This document shows positions 25,967 through 36,541 of a stretch of DNA of 64,000 bases, in pieces (position 1 is the first letter of the stretch; the number at the start of each line of letters is the position of its first letter). The translations under genes and the position numbers were made by a program. The notes beneath the pieces were generated by a model. It had not been told where the DNA came from and searched no databases. It saw only the letters and a program-made list of their open reading frames with translations. The stretch is from Acheta domesticus (lineage: Eukaryota; Arthropoda; Insecta; Orthoptera; Gryllidae): assembly GCA_031308135.1 (NCBI GenBank), contig JAHLJT010009436.1, positions 160,368,885 to 160,432,884 of the forward strand, given 5' to 3'.

Positions 25967-26142
25967 CTAGGGGGGCGCGAGGACGCCACTCTCCGCGTTT
26001 TCTTCTGTGGGGAGTTCGTCCCAGGACGCAGCGCCACGGTGATCTATATTGGGCTGCAGTGCAGGACTCGGAGAAGGATCCCTGCTCTCTTGGAGTTCCA
26101 CCAAGAGGCAGTACAGCAGACACAAGTGGACGATGCATAGGG
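25967..26142 (-). CDS. Gene B exon 5 (membrane segment 4, tail and stop)
   Basis: The acceptor GCTTTTTCAG ends at 26,143. The exon starts in phase 1 and runs 57 codons to a TAG at 25,969-25,967. It begins LCIVHLCLLYCLLVELQE, closely matching gene C exon 5 (VHMCVMYCLLAEV), then becomes a Pro-, Ser- and Glu-rich hydrophilic tail that is not conserved with gene C. Confidence 0.82.
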
Positions 26143-29100
26143 CTGAAAAAGCAAGGTTATATTCATGGGTTTTATATAGCACTCCTTGTAAAGCAGTTTA
26201 GCTACTCTACGACAACAAATGAGCAAACGAAAAAATAAAGGAATAAATAAACGAATAAATAAATAAAAACAAAAATATTGATTGGAGCACTGACACTGAA
26301 AATCCTATCCGGCACGTATTAAAAATATTCAACACAATTTTTTTTAACTTTTGGACGTACAGTACAAACCGAGTAAATCCGTGCGAAAGTTTCGCTCGTG
26401 CGAGAGAGCCATCGTGAGCACAAGGGGCACGCAGGCTGCTGCCTTCGCGCTGTTGCTCACCCGGTGGTATCTACGCGGGTCGAGGCAGAGGGCGCGTTGT
26501 CGTTTTCTTAATGCAAACCTCCGTACCCCGCTCTCCGTTCCACATCTGAAGGAGTTCCCGCCCGCGGTATATACGAGACAGCCTGTCAAGCTTGTGAACT
26601 TAAGTGCAAACCTTATCGCAAGTCTGGCGGGCGACAAAGGCCCGAACTACATGTAAGTTATATAAGAAAATCAGCTTTTTTTTCTGTTTATCTTAGATAC
26701 TCATCAAAACATTTAATTTCAATGTAAACGTTTGTTTTCCATCATTGAAGTCTATAAACAGTACTATTTACAGATCCAAACTAGGAAAAAAGGGATGATG
26801 ACAACATAAATTAAATGAATATATGATGAAACGTACTGAAATTGGAAAATGTACTAAATTTTTCCTGGTTACATAAATGGTTATAATCAGAAAATTGCAT
26901 CCAAGTTGATTTAAATAAGTTATATGAATTAAAATACTTTGAAAAGTTGTTTTCCCCGTTTTATTCGAATCATAACATCACTCTTACCACGATTATAGAA
27001 AAAACGGATATTTCATTTATTCCTTTTATAATCTGCATTATTACACACTTTTTTGAAAATGAAAAATCGTATGCAAATTGTATTTATTACATATTTATGA
27101 AGTAGGTTGGCACGAAATTCAATTTCTACAACAAATATTTTAAAAATGCTGAATTCCTAGAGTGAATTCCCTACACAATTACAAATCACAATCCGTTTAA
27201 CACTGACTTTTTCCAAATGTTTTCAAGTGATGTGACATTAACCAAATCGTTGTACTCACCAATACGGATCGTCAGCCAGAGGGGTTGAAAACCCTGAGGT
27301 GAAGTCACAACACCGCACATGTAGTAGAGAATAGAGAACGGCACATCTACCAGGTACAGTGACATGGTAGCACACAAAATATATTCTAGGTGTCTATCAT
27401 TTTTCTGAAATTCATACGATCAAAAATAATTTTTGTTCAAAGCATCATTTTAATTATAGGTTTAATTCCATTATTTCAAATTTCATCCATACCAGGTTTT
27501 TGCATGCATAGTGAAGAGCTGCATTCACTGTTGCTATTATGCAAGCAATCATCCAACTTGTGTCCACAATATAGTCAACTGTGGAAAATCATATTAAAAC
27601 AACATTATGATATGTTCTTAAGAACATTATCATACCTTTTTATGAGCATAAATAACAAATTTTATGAAACTTATGACAATAAAGTTTTTTGCAAAATGAG
27701 ATGAAGGTAGTTTTTTTTTAATTCTGCGTTTTTCTTGTATCATGTATAAGTCTACTAATGTCAAATAACAGACTCCTTTTGTAACAAATCTCGATTTACA
27801 ACATTACGTCAACTGCGTACGTTTTTGATTCTGTATTGGCCTAATGACATTAGTAAATATTCTGAAAATTTACATTTTTTGTCGTGTAAAACCCACACGT
27901 TGTCATCGGCAAAAGTGGCTCAGGGCATCTACTGATGTCAATGCTGTGTCTCTGATCGGGAGATGGTTCCCATGGTTCCAGACCCCAAGGTGGCAGGACT
28001 TTTCACACTAGCTTCGTAGTAGGTAGCGGAGTTGAGCAGCTGTCTGGAGGACAATTCTAGAGTCAGGTTGTTCTGAACGGTAGTTTTCCATGTTTTTTCC
28101 GATCAACTCTAGGAGAATGTCGAAGCTGTACCCCGACAAACGGGCCATAGAACACACGCTATCTTTTATTCCTCTTCTTTGTCCTATCCTCAGCCCTTAC
28201 TTAAACGCACACACTCACACATGCACTACACTACCGCACTTGCCTCTCATCAGCGGGGCACCGCCCTAGCTTGGCCACATTTGGGTGGGGAAAATCCACG
28301 CCAGCCGACGCAGTCGGCGCCAGATCTCAGCGAGGAAAGATCATCGCTGTCTCTCGCGATAAAATATGCCCTACACTTACGAGGCTAATGACCTAAGCAA
28401 TTGACACGCCCGAAATCACTAATCAATCAATTTAAATCATCCAGCATTTGGTGGCTGGTGATTAAATATATGTTTTTATAAAAACGTGAACGAAATTCAC
28501 GTAGTTATGAACGCATTACTCAAAGTGCCATTTATTTTTTAGACTCGCCAGAGAGAACTAACGAATCATACCAGAAAACTAATGGAATCATATATCAGAC
28601 AGAAATGGCTCACGACACTGTTCTACCAACCGTGACCAGTTATTAGAGGAATCTCTTCTGATCAGGGGACCCGCCCACCCAAACCCTTAGCCACATTCCC
28701 CAGTCCAGGCACAAATTTTACACGCAAGTGAATGTCATTAACCAGCACCTATTTCAAACTATATGCAATCAAGTTTTATTAGCATGTCTCTGGAGACAAT
28801 ATGAAGTAATTAACGTCTGAGTGAATCAGGTACGAATTGCAAACTTACCATTATAACGTTCACGACCCAATGTCTGATTCAGGTAGATGCATCCGACAAG
28901 AAAATAGTAGCACTGGAAAAGTAAGAAATACAGAAAAGGGCCCCCCCCGATAAGATAGTAAAAGTTCCCCTCAACCAAATTACATATGAGTGGTTACACT
29001 ATAATTCTAACATAAAAATAATATTTTTGAAAGGTTTCTTAGCCTCCGTCCTGCCACCCACACCCCTATACAGCCAAAAACGTGTTTTTCTAATTTCATT

Positions 29101-32100
29101 TTTTTTCGACAACTGAACACTATTTTATCAGACTGAAAAAAATATCATAAATAAGAACACAACTTGGACTATCAGAAAAATATTTTTCAATATTTTCTCA
29201 GGCCCAAATTCGAACACAAAAAAATATTTTCGAAAAAAAAATTACGAAATATTTTTTACTGTGTCTTAGAAGCCTGGAACAGGCTCGAAAAAATGTCAAA
29301 GGTTCCTCTTTACACACAAATTGTTGTGTATTTTTTTTCAGATTTTTCCGATTACTGGGCTGCAGTTAAAAAAATAAAAACCATTTTCCCGCCTTTAAAG
29401 CACCTGGACTTTCAATATACTTTGAAACTGAGTGCAACGGTTCTCTGCATTTATTTTAGTGTTTATTATACATTTGTATACATTGCTGTATCACCCAATG
29501 AAGTTTTGATTTTGGAATATACTTACGTAGTATCATTTTTAAAGCTTTCTAATCCTTTGTATGAGAATATCATACGCTAAGGAAAGATAATAGTGTTTGG
29601 CAGTTTAATTAATAATAATTCCGTCATATTTGAGGGATAATTGGGGGATATGTGGAAAAATGGAGGGGAAGAGGTTAAAACCAGATTTACAAGAACTGTT
29701 TTACTTGTCTTAGAACACAGACACTGGCACGAAAATAATCTTCAAACTTCATCTCAGAATGCTTGTGAATTTTTTTCATATTTTTTTAATAGCTGGGTCA
29801 TAGTTTTTAAAAAAAACTAAGACATTTGTAGTCAACCACTTGGCAGTTCGGCAGTTGCCGCGTCCTAAGCACGTGCGACCTTGCTTGAGGAGGAAGGCCA
29901 CAGAATAGCAGCTAAAACATTGACAACTGAGCCTAGAAACGCGGCGCCTCCCGGACAGATAAATAGTAACGCATTGGTTGCGGAAGCCTGTGGTCTCACG
30001 TCTGTAGATTGTTTCAGACTAGAGAAAAAGTTGTCTTTTCCTTTACCTAAGTATTTGTTCTTGTATACGTATAAATATGGAGACACTCGTACAATCTGTA
30101 CACGTGCGAAAACTCTGCACTTTGTAAATAATAATTGTACGAAAATTGAAAATTGATTTAATGTAGCACCCAACTGCAAACGCTCATCCCCCGAAAAGTA
30201 GTTTACGGCATTATAGACCCGGAGAGAATTCATTCCAATATTGCTGAGCGTTGAGATAAAATTCGCAGAAAATAAAATAGTCCCGTTAATTTTATCGTGA
30301 AAGATAATTTCAGTATTTTCCTTCAATTTAATTTTACATTGATATTGGCTTCTCTTTTCTGTCCATCTGTGCTACGGAAAAGGCGCACCCAAAAGAACTA
30401 ATATGGAAAATTGTAAAATGGGATGATCATGAAAGTGGTATTTTGAAAATACATCCCAACAACATAATCGGGGCCTAATATATTCCCCTTCACTTCCCCA
30501 TTGTCCCCCATCTATCCTGCACACGAAATGTCCTTTATCATTTCCCCATTTGTCATCTACCCGTCACCCAAAACATGTGTGTTAGAATTCACTTGTTCTC
30601 AAAAAAAGGGCGTGTCCCCATGAGACAAGCAAACCTGGTTTAAAAGGCCTAGGAAGCATCGCTTCCGAGTTATTTACCATTATAATGTGTGTTGCAATAA
30701 TCTTTTTTTTGTATGTCATAATCTGCAAACTTCTATTTTTTCTTCTAAAATGTGTTTGATGTAGGATGGGGTGTAATTCTTTATCCACCAGTATCACACT
30801 TACAAGGTCTTGTGTCGATTGTTTCTTATAAATTGCCAAAACTATCGTCTTTCCGTAGCATACGATTACTTATGCAAACGATTAGAAAGTTTTAAAAATG
30901 ATACTTCGTAAGTATATTCCAAAATCAAAACTTCATTGGGTGATACAGCAATGTATACAAATGTATAATAAACACTAAAATAAATGCAGAGAACCGTTGC
31001 AGTCAGTTTCAAAGTATATTGAAAGTCCAGGTGCTTTAAAGGCGGGAAAATGGTATTTATTTTTTTAACTGCAGCCCAGTAATCGGAAAAATCTGAAAAA
31101 AATACACAACAATTTGTGTGTGAAGAGGAACCTTTGACATTTTTTTCGAGCCTGTTCCAGGCTTCTAAGACACAGTAAAAAATATTTCGTGATATTTTTT
31201 TTCGAAAATATTTTTTTGTGTTCGAATTTGGGCTTGAGAAAATATTGAAAAATATTTTTCTGATAGTCCAAGTTGTGTTCTTATTTATCATATTTTTTTC
31301 AGTCTGATAAAATAGTGTCCAGTTGTCGAAAAAAATTGAAATTAAAAAAACACGTTTTTGGCTGTATAGGGGTGTGGGTGGTAGGACGGAGGCTAAGAAA
31401 CCTTTCAAAAATATTATTTTTATGTTAGAATTATAGTGTAACCACTCATATGTAATTTGGTTGAGGGGAACTTTTTACCATCTTATCGGGGGGGACCCTT
31501 TAGACAATTGAACGGGACTGTCAATGATAAGTTAATATTTTTATCAGAAAACATGCCACACCGAAAAATGAAGAATCGGATTACAATTCGGAAGAAATCA
31601 TAGATAGTTTTTTTTATCAAATTTTATCAATTTTTACAGACAATTTATCTGTCTATAAATATGGACCCTAATTCCTTCACATTATGTAATTTAACTAAAA
31701 AACAGACTAAATAGAGAGAAATAATAAATACTTTATGTTCAATATAAAATTATAGCATTCAATTAAAACAAAATGGATCATTTTCTTAGTTATGGGTTTC
31801 TTATTTTTGTCTACGGACCATTCCACTCTATCACTAACTGTTTCACTATGTGTATCGCAATGTGGCGTTCGAACGAACCCGCCATCGCGGTCACGTGACG
31901 TCCTCTGCCGTGCGTGGCCCGAGAGAGCGCTCGCCCGCCGCGCGCAACCGAACAGCTGGCGCCTCGAGCACTCACCCCGACGACAACCGCGCCCTTGGCC
32001 ACGGCGGTGCGGAGATCCCCGTAGGCGGCGACGCTGGGCTCCCTGACCCGCGCGGCCAGCCAGGAGGCGCGCTGCGCCCAGTGCACGGGCACGTTCGCCT

Positions 32101-32134
32101 CCGCCGCCCTGCGCGCCGCCGCCGCGCCCGCCAT
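25967..32134 (-). CDS. Gene B: complete five-exon gene for a four-pass membrane protein, 209 aa
   Basis: I assembled this gene from exons at 31,976-32,134, 28,849-28,912, 27,493-27,578, 27,260-27,404 and 25,967-26,142. All introns start GT and end AG, phases run 0, 1, 0, 1, and the summed length of 630 nt is exactly 210 codons including the stop. The predicted protein has a 45-residue Ala/Arg-rich N-terminus, four hydrophobic segments (about residues 46-66, 80-100, 110-136 and 145-168) and a 40-residue Pro/Glu-rich tail. Exon order, phases and near-identical exon lengths match gene C, and exon 5 shares the pattern VHxCxxYCLLxE with it. The function is not recognised. The four-pass layout with a charged loop after segment 2 recalls DUF4728/pasiflora-type insect proteins, which is an inference only. 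A foldback transposon fills most of intron 1. Confidence 0.82.
27260..27404 (-). CDS. Gene B exon 4 (145 nt, membrane segment 3)
   Basis: The acceptor AATTTCAG ends at 27,405 and the donor GTGAGT begins at 27,259. The exon starts in phase 0 and ends in phase 1. It encodes 48 residues beginning KNDRHLEYILCATMSLYLVD. The charged start, LxxIxCAT and the following hydrophobic run line up without gaps against gene C exon 4 (RKEEYLHSIVCATLAVYML). Confidence 0.85.
27493..27578 (-). CDS. Gene B exon 3 (86 nt, membrane segment 2)
   Basis: The acceptor TTTTCCACAG ends at 27,579. The donor GTATGG begins at 27,492 and is somewhat weak. The exon starts in phase 1 and ends in phase 0, giving 28 full codons after a split Val. 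Its length of 86 nt is identical to gene C exon 3. The residues include SWMIACIIATVNAALHYACK, a hydrophobic segment, and lead straight into the charged start of exon 4. Confidence 0.78.
27915..28395 (+). repeat. Dispersed repeat family D, copy 2, in gene B intron 2
   Basis: GGCTCAGGGCATCTACTGAT at the start, CTGTCTGGAGGACAATTCTA in the middle and CTCTCGCGATAAAATATGCC near the end are shared with the copy at 33.9 kb. It lies wholly inside gene B intron 2. Confidence 0.65.
28849..28912 (-). CDS. Gene B exon 2 (64 nt, completes membrane segment 1)
   Basis: The exon is bounded by a TTTTCCAG acceptor (28,920-28,913) and a GTAAGT donor (28,848-28,843). It starts in phase 0, ends in phase 1 and encodes CYYFLVGCIYLNQTLGRERYN. 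Joined to exon 1 it makes one hydrophobic helix followed by a polar loop, as gene C exon 2 does (LGTIYYSERY at the equivalent place). The left end of a foldback transposon lies only about 22 bp upstream of the acceptor. Confidence 0.8.
28935..31501. mobile_element. Foldback DNA transposon (2.57 kb, inverted repeats of about 650 bp) in gene B intron 1
   Basis: The left arm (28,935-29,582) and right arm (30,855-31,501) are inverted copies. Both start AAAGGG/CCCTTT plus a G/C run, then read GATAAGATRGTAAAAGTTCC or the complement and continue through a matching reading frame (RPKFEHKKIF on the left, inverted on the right). The middle, 29,583-30,854, is not inverted and has no recognised transposase. 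No clear target duplication is visible. Long arms and lack of coding capacity suggest a non-autonomous element of unknown superfamily. Confidence 0.85.
31976..32134 (-). CDS. Gene B exon 1 (codons 1-53, start codon)
   Basis: The ATG lies at 32,134-32,132 on the minus strand in a very GC-rich stretch. The 53 codons begin MAGAAAARRAAEANV and end AVAKGAVVVG, where the first membrane segment starts. The exon ends in phase 0 at a GTGAGT donor (31,975-31,970). First exons of genes A and C end the same way, with a hydrophobic run finishing in Gly directly before a GTRAGY donor, which supports the boundary. The open frame continues past the donor but that extension is not conserved. The N-terminus is longer than the 44 codons of A and C. 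Confidence 0.8.
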
Positions 32135-32305
32135 GCCCGGTCGCGCCGCTGGCGTGTGCGGCCTCCAACGAGGTTGCAACCTCCTTGGCGGCCTCAAACG
32201 GCGACCCACGAGCCGCATGCCCCCCCCCCCCTCCACACACCCCCTCCACTCCACGCCGCCCGCCACGCGCTTCCGAGCACAGTGGGCACTGCGTGCGGAG
32301 TGTTC

Positions 32306-32627
32306 TGCGATTTTTTCACAGCTGCCGCCCAAGGCCCGTCTTCACGATGGAATATATCTTGGCATTTCGCGTCTTTCCCGTTCGTGCCGCTAGATGTCGC
32401 GAGATCAAGCAGTGCTTGATATGGCCGCGATCTTGCGACATCTAGCGGCCCGACGGAGAAACACGCGAAATGACGTGATATATTGCATCGTGAAGACGGG
32501 CCTTGAGCAATGCTTCATACGGCCGCGATCTTGCGATATCTAGCGGCCCGACCGAGAAACACGCGAAATGCCGTGATTTATTCCATCGTGAAGACGGGCC
32601 TTGAGAGGCAGCTGTGAAAAAATCGCA
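32306..32627. mobile_element. Palindromic element, copy 1, about 170 bp upstream of the gene B start codon
   Basis: Outer arms TGCGATTTTTTCACAGCTGC and GCAGCTGTGAAAAAATCGCA enclose the inverted core CAAGGCCCGTCTTCACGATG / CATCGTGAAGACGGGCCTTG. The right core arm is present twice (to 32,506 and to 32,606), so the element has been partly duplicated. A relative is at 34,985-35,210 and a more distant one at 49,431-49,663. Confidence 0.8.
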
Positions 32628-33004
32628 GTATTGCGATGCGAAGATTATATAGAACAGGAATTTCCAACTTGCACAGCCTCAAGGACTACAACAAAAATCT
32701 TTAATATGTTTACGCCATTTTTGCAGTACTCGGGCGATCCACACCTGACTTCCCCGTCTTCTTGATCCCAGCAGTTTGCGCGGCCTCTCTGAAACGAAAG
32801 AAGGAGGGGGGATGGAACCACGCGTGTTAGCGCAGGGAAACATATTGAGATGATTTTCAATTTCAGAATTTTCTTGAAAAAACTCTTAAAACTAAATTAA
32901 ACGTATTTTTAAGAGGATGTTGACCCCGACAGGACGCATGCGGTACGCGCTCAATGTTCTCGCCCGACTGGATGCAAGTGGCTTTTAACTTTTTAACTAA
33001 TATC

Positions 33005-33774
33005 TAGACATCCGATGTTTAAGGAAATGCCCATTTTTTTTCCAGCGAACTTATTTTAAGGCTGATAATACATGTGCACGAATCATGACACAGGATGACA
33101 TATGACGAAGTTTTATAATGCTTATTTTTTGCTTATTTTAGCATAAATGCTTTTTTTGCATAAATGCCTTTTCTTTAGAATTATTGCAGGTTTTTTCCTT
33201 TTATGTATTATTTTTATATACACTCCTAAGATAACAGAAAACCGATCATGGGCCAACCTGACCATTCATTACGAAACCTTCAATTCACGTATTTGTATTT
33301 TGAAATACGAGAGAATTCCTGAAAGTATGCCAACATATTTTTCTCCATTTCCCTATTTCATAAATACTAGCCGTGTTCTGAGAAAATGGTCGATTGACAA
33401 TACGCCGAGGGCACCTTTTGAGTGGAAATAAATGTAAATTCCCAGAAGGATTCAGTGTTGCTAATTTTGGACTTCTAAAATGTATGCCAGACCCATTAGT
33501 AGACTTTCAGAAATCCTTCTCTGAATTGAAACTGACTTTGTCTCCCAATTGTTGCAGATTTGAAATTGCGATCTTTGAAAAGTTACTGGTAATATATTGC
33601 AATGGAAACTATTAAAAATAAAATGAAGAAGAGCTGTAAATATATATGAACTTTTACAAATTTTATTGTAAATGTAATTTTTGATAATGCCTTTTTCTCC
33701 TTATTCTTGACATTTCCAGTGCCTTTTTAGGCGCCTAAAAGGCGATTTTTTAGTGCCTGAACATCCGATGTCTA
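33005..33774 (+). mobile_element. Deleted hAT-type transposon with short terminal inverted repeats
   Basis: The left end TAGACATCCGATGTT (33,005) and right end AACATCCGATGTCTA (33,774) are inverted copies with one mismatch. The flanks CTAATATC and CTAATAAG match at six of eight bases, a plausible decayed 8-bp duplication as made by hAT elements. The interior holds the C-terminal transposase remnant at 33,394-33,615 and runs such as AGGCGCCTAAAAGGCG near the right end. Confidence 0.7.
33394..33615 (+). pseudogene. hAT-family transposase C-terminal remnant
   Basis: The 73-residue frame ends VDFQKSFSELKLTLSPNCCR and then EIAIFEKLLVIYCNGNY. This resembles the end of the hAT dimerisation domain, where the pattern VERSFSxxK...F...LEKYLVVYCN is usual. 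The upstream transposase is missing, so this is a remnant and not a gene. Confidence 0.6.
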
Positions 33775-33886
33775 CTAATAAGCTTTCGCGGGTCACAGTA
33801 CATGGTACCGTGGGTCGCCAGTTGGGCAACCCTGATACAGAAGATGTTTCCAAAACATTCATATTTTAAACATCGATAGACCCATT

Positions 33887-34400
33887 TAGGTGGCTCAGGG
33901 CATCTATTGATGTCACTGCTGTGCCTCTGACCGGGAAGACGGTGGCGGGAGTTTCTACACTTGCCAGAGAGCTAGGGCGAATTCAGCAGCTGTCTGGAGG
34001 AGAATTCTAGCGGCTGGCTCCTCTGATCGATTGTTTTCCGTGGTTTTTCCAATCAATACCAGGCGAATGCCAGAGCAGTACACTAACAAACGGGCTACGT
34101 TTAGCGCGCAATCTTTCCTTTTTCTGTCTTGTCCTATCCTTATCTCTTACTTGCGCACTCACAGTTACATGCACTACACTACCATACATATCAAGAGACC
34201 AGTCAGGAGCTTAGAACTTGTCGCGGATGGGGTGGTGCCCTGTTGATGGGAGATACTCGGTTGGGGAAAACACCGCTAGCCTATGTGTAGGTCGGCTCCG
34301 GATCTCACCATTGAGAGGAGTAAGTTTGGCACCAGCTCCCGCGATAAAAGCATGCAGTACACTAATAGATCAGACCTTAGCAGTTTACTCGCCCGGAAAC
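33887..34400 (+). repeat. Dispersed repeat family D, copy 3
   Basis: GGCTCAGGGCATCTATTGAT, CTGTCTGGAGGAGAATTCTA, CACTCACAGTTACATGCACT and CCCGCGATAAAAGCATGCAG follow the same order as copy 2. No ORF is shared between the copies. Confidence 0.65.
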
Positions 34401-34404
34401 TCTA

Positions 34405-36440
34405 ACCAACATCGATAGATTAAATACAATTATTTCTTAATTTCGATATTTTGGTTTTCAATAAAAAGGTTCCATGATCAATATTTTGTAAAAGTCAAAA
34501 TGTGAAATAATAACTAATTTTGTTAGTTCATGTGTTCAGACCAACGAGAAAGCTATATATTATATTTTCATTGAAGGCATTATTTCTCCAGGGAGAAATA
34601 ACCTCCATGCCATGGTAATCCCATCCTCTGTTCGTGTTTCTCACGCGGGGAGGCGATCAACGAATGAGCAGTAGGCGAAAGGCCTCTTCACTTCCTCACG
34701 ATTCCTCGAACGGTGAACTGAGGAAGCTCTGCCACCTTGAGATGGCCATGATCGCTCAGGTTTTCAGGCTCAGTTTTGTTATTTGTTCTTATGTTTGTTT
34801 CTCTGTCTTGTCACACACCTTAATTCTAAATGAATGTGCACGACCACTGACAAATAAAATTATTGCGGGCGCGAATGTAAATGTTAGAGAACTTTTAAAA
34901 CACAAAACATTTAGAAACATCGATGGTTTTTGGACAATGTATTACTAACATCCATGTTTTGTGGTCAGTTTTGCATCCCTAATGTGCGATTTTTTAATTT
35001 TGCCCCTCAAGGCCCGTCTTGACGATGGAATATGTCACGGTATCTCGAGTCTTCTCCGTCGTGCCGCTAGATTTCGCATTATCGCCGACCTTATCAATCA
35101 GTCCTTGCGATCATGCGACTTCTAGCGGCACGACCGAGAAAGACGCGAAATGCCGCGTGATATTTCATCGTGGCCACAGGGACTTGAGGGGCAAAGTTAG
35201 AAAACTCGCACTACAGTGCGGAAAGAATGGAGTAGGACAGGGAAATCCTGGTTCTACTCAAAATATTTTACTATGTAGGGCTATGTGACCTATCCCTAAA
35301 TTTTATTTCTGTAAATATGTTTAATATTTTTCTCCTCCTTTAATTTCATAACTTAGGAAATTGTTATACATTGAAAAATATGCTCTCCACGTTTAATTCC
35401 AAAATATGAAAAATAACATTTCTAACAAAGTGTGTAAAGTTCCAGTGTTGTATTTTTATAAAAAAATCGCCCAGAAATTTATCAAAAGCTCCCAGATTGT
35501 TCTTTCAACCCCGACTTGCCATGACTTGAACCCTAACTGCTAAACTAGTATCTTACCTCGATAGCAACAATGCAAACACGTGCGCCTTCCATAAAACAAA
35601 CACGGTACCGCTTGTCAAATGCAACTACGACTGTGAAACCACCATGCCTGTCGATGCGCGGCAGTGGAATAGTTGACAATGTAGAAATATTTTACAAAAA
35701 CGTACCCTCTTTCTCGTCTTAATACTTTCTCACTCTAACTTCCTTCATCTCAAACGTTTCTGGAGACTCAAGCTGAATTTGCCTGGCTATACAGTGAAAA
35801 TGTTAAAATGTGAACAAATGATGAGTGATACAGCATTTTTAATGCTATTTTTGAAATCAGCACACTTAAAATAATAAGAACTATGGTGAACACACACAAA
35901 AAGGTTTTTGGTCGTTGGCCTATGTAATTTATGAATTAACATTTGTACGGCGTAATTTTAAAAGAATAAACACACCTATAACAAGAATTTTGCAAGTTTT
36001 GTATTTTTAGGAAGATAAACCAAATCAAAAGAGGTTTATTCTGCTTCACCCTCTCTAGTACTTCGTCAGCGCACTAATAAGGTCTCTCGCAGGCTTCTTC
36101 GCCTGCCGGTTCTTAATTCCGCAAAATTTTACCCCCAGCATTTCGAGATGGTTGAAAAACAGTATGAACCTCTTCGAGGATATTAACCTTTAACTGCTAC
36201 GGGCCGACCGACTGAGAATCACGAGTCTTGTGTCATGTTTCTCGCTGCGGGCCCCGTTGTGAGTTGAGCTCGCTCGCACGTAGATACCGCGCAAGACATA
36301 TCAGTAAGTCGTAGCGGCGGCCGAAAGCGCGTCTGCACCAGGGAACTCGTTCAGTGACTCCCGGGAGATCGTGGTTCCGCGTACGATTTCGTCCAGAGGC
36401 CCCCAGCGTCAACCTGTCTGGGCGTAATAACAAGTCCAGA
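34405..36440. other. Repeat-like sequence left of the assembly gap
   Basis: Apart from the palindromic element at 34,985-35,210 nothing is assigned. The stretch at 36,180-36,440 is GC-richer, and its minus frame contains ASGRNRTRNHDLPGVTERVP, a pattern typical of translated repeats and not of a gene. Confidence 0.35.
34985..35210. mobile_element. Palindromic element, copy 2
   Basis: Same core as 32,306-32,627 (CAAGGCCCGTCTTGACGATG at the left; inverted, worn copy at the right) with outer arms TGCGATTTTTTAATTTTGCC and an inverted match ending ACTCGCA. The inner words GTGCCGCTAGATTTCGC and GACTTCTAGCGGCACGAC pair with each other. Confidence 0.78.
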
Positions 36441-36441
36441 G

Positions 36442-36541
36442 NNNNNNNNNNNNNNNNNNNNNNNNNNNNNNNNNNNNNNNNNNNNNNNNNNNNNNNNNNN
36501 NNNNNNNNNNNNNNNNNNNNNNNNNNNNNNNNNNNNNNNNN
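36442..36541. other. Assembly gap (100 N)
   Basis: Exactly 100 N characters. The round size is typical of a scaffold gap of unknown length. The sequence resumes inside LINE copy 3. Confidence 0.99.

Noticed and set aside
29865..30326. Minus-strand frame of 153 codons, with a possible exon near 29,875-29,935, first considered as gene B exon 3
   Set aside because: It lies in the centre of the foldback transposon, has a poor donor, and the exon at 27,493-27,578 fits length, phase and neighbours exactly.
31707..31975. Continuation of the gene B first-exon frame beyond the donor
   Set aside because: The frame remains open because of GC-rich sequence, but the GTGAGT donor position is shared with genes A and C and the extension is not conserved.
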